Program-made: the position numbers and the translations under genes
Shown here: in pieces, positions 6,834-7,433 of the stretch
Numbering within the stretch: the stretch's first letter is position 1
Layout of the letters: the number at the start of each line of letters is the position of its first letter
NCBI GenBank assembly: GCA_007128075.1
Contig: SKYD01000274.1
Location: forward strand, 1-7,433
Direction of reading: 5' to 3'
DNA from: Thiorhodovibrio sp.
GTDB lineage: Bacteria > Pseudomonadota > Gammaproteobacteria > Chromatiales > Chromatiaceae
DNA length: 7,433 nt
Notes under the pieces: generated by a model
Told to the model about the DNA's origin: nothing
The model's input: only the letters and a program-made list of their open reading frames with translations
The model's database searches: none

Positions 6834-7433
6834 TCAGCGCTCAAACAGTGCCATGGCTTCGCTATGCGCGGTGTGGGCAAATAAATCCATCGCCCCCGCT
6901 GCCACCAGCCGATAGCCAAGTTGATGAACCAAATGCTCGGCATCGCGTGCTAATGTTGTTGGATAACAGGACACATACAACAGCCGTTGCACCCCACTGG
7001 CAGCAAGCGGATCGAGCACCTGCCAAGCCCCACTGCGTGGTGGATCAATCAATGCTTTGGTGAATTTTTGCGCACCCCAGGAGGGCTGTTGATATAGGTC
7101 AGCACACTCAAATTGAACATTATTTAACCCATTGTGCGCAGCATTGGCGCGGGCTTGTGCCACCAGTCGCGCATCCCCCTCGATGCCCACCACCGCGCCG
7201 GCGTGTCGCGCCAGCGGCAGGGTGAAATTGCCAACCCCGCAAAACAAATCTAACACCTGATCCGTTGACTGAGGATCAAGCAATGCCATTGCTTGCGCCA
7301 CCATCCGCCGATTGAGCGCGAAATTGACTTGAGTAAAATCAGTGGGCGCGAAGCCGATGCGCACTGCGTAGTCAGGCAGTGCATAAGCCAAATCCACCGC
7401 CGCACCGAGCGGGGCAATGGTCTCCAGCCCACC
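6834..7433 (-). CDS. rlmD: 23S rRNA (uracil(1939)-C(5))-methyltransferase RlmD, C-terminal part, 5' end off the window
   Basis: The last 199 residues of an RlmD/RumA-type SAM-dependent methyltransferase, open to the right edge; the E. coli enzyme has about 433 residues, so the TRAM domain and iron-sulfur cysteines lie outside. Visible landmarks are PTDFTQVN, SAM motif I in VLDLFCGVGNFTLPLA, VGIEGDA for ribose binding, IDPPRSG, the catalytic cysteine loop YVSCYPTTLARD, and the terminal HTAHSEAMALFER with the conserved Glu base. DFTQVN and the HTAHxE ending favour RlmD over TrmA or RlmC. The catalytic loop normally reads SCNP; here Tyr replaces Asn. The next gene downstream is the CYTH gene, 8 bp away, whose Shine-Dalgarno overlaps the rlmD stop codon. 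Confidence 0.93.
   Translation of the reverse strand, partial: GGLETIAPLGAAVDLAYALPDYAVRIGFAPTDFTQVNFALNRRMVAQAMALLDPQSTDQVLDLFCGVGNFTLPLARHAGAVVGIEGDARLVAQARANAAHNGLNNVQFECADLYQQPSWGAQKFTKALIDPPRSGAWQVLDPLAASGVQRLLYVSCYPTTLARDAEHLVHQLGYRLVAAGAMDLFAHTAHSEAMALFER

Noticed and set aside
1..7433. CRISPR array, toxin-antitoxin pair, transposon, phage or defence island
   Set aside because: No regularly spaced repeats, terminal inverted repeats, transposase or integrase motifs, or known defence proteins. All long frames are assigned to housekeeping, metabolic or signalling families.

Overview
The window reads as ordinary chromosomal DNA of a gammaproteobacterium or close relative. RdgC is confined mainly to beta- and gammaproteobacteria, the RlmD and CYTH proteins look proteobacterial, genes are tightly packed with Shine-Dalgarno sequences and ATGA overlaps, and base composition is moderately GC-rich by eye. 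I cannot name a genus. I see no tRNA, rRNA, CRISPR array, insertion sequence, phage gene or recognisable defence system, and no stretch longer than about 300 bases lacks a gene.

Layout. Positions 1-832 (minus) hold an exported endonuclease/exonuclease/phosphatase-fold protein cut off by the left edge. It is divergent from a GT-B family 4 glycosyltransferase (937-2013, plus). That gene meets tail to tail, with a 9-bp overlap, a minus-strand block running from the right edge: the 3' part of rlmD (6834-7433), a CYTH phosphohydrolase-like gene (6358-6825), a 113-bp gap with a plausible sigma70 promoter, rdgC (5312-6244), a fused hisH-hisF gene (3717-5315), and a membrane-bound dCache/GGDEF sensor protein (2005-3711).

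The last three genes look like one transcription unit. rdgC and hisHF overlap by ATGA, and hisHF and the sensor gene are 5 bp apart. The products have no known shared pathway: RdgC is a DNA-binding recombination modulator, HisHF is imidazole-glycerol-phosphate synthase of histidine biosynthesis, and the third is a sensor whose GGDEF active site is eroded but whose RxxD c-di-GMP inhibitory site survives. rlmD and the CYTH gene are also closely linked, 8 bp apart.

The most striking item is the hisH-hisF fusion. Bacteria normally encode HisH and HisF as separate subunits. This single 532-residue chain has the glutaminase-linker-cyclase order, the HisF-domain insertions and many signature stretches of eukaryotic HIS7/HISN4, and as I remember those sequences it is closest to the plant enzyme. 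It sits in a clearly bacterial operon, outside any visible his operon.
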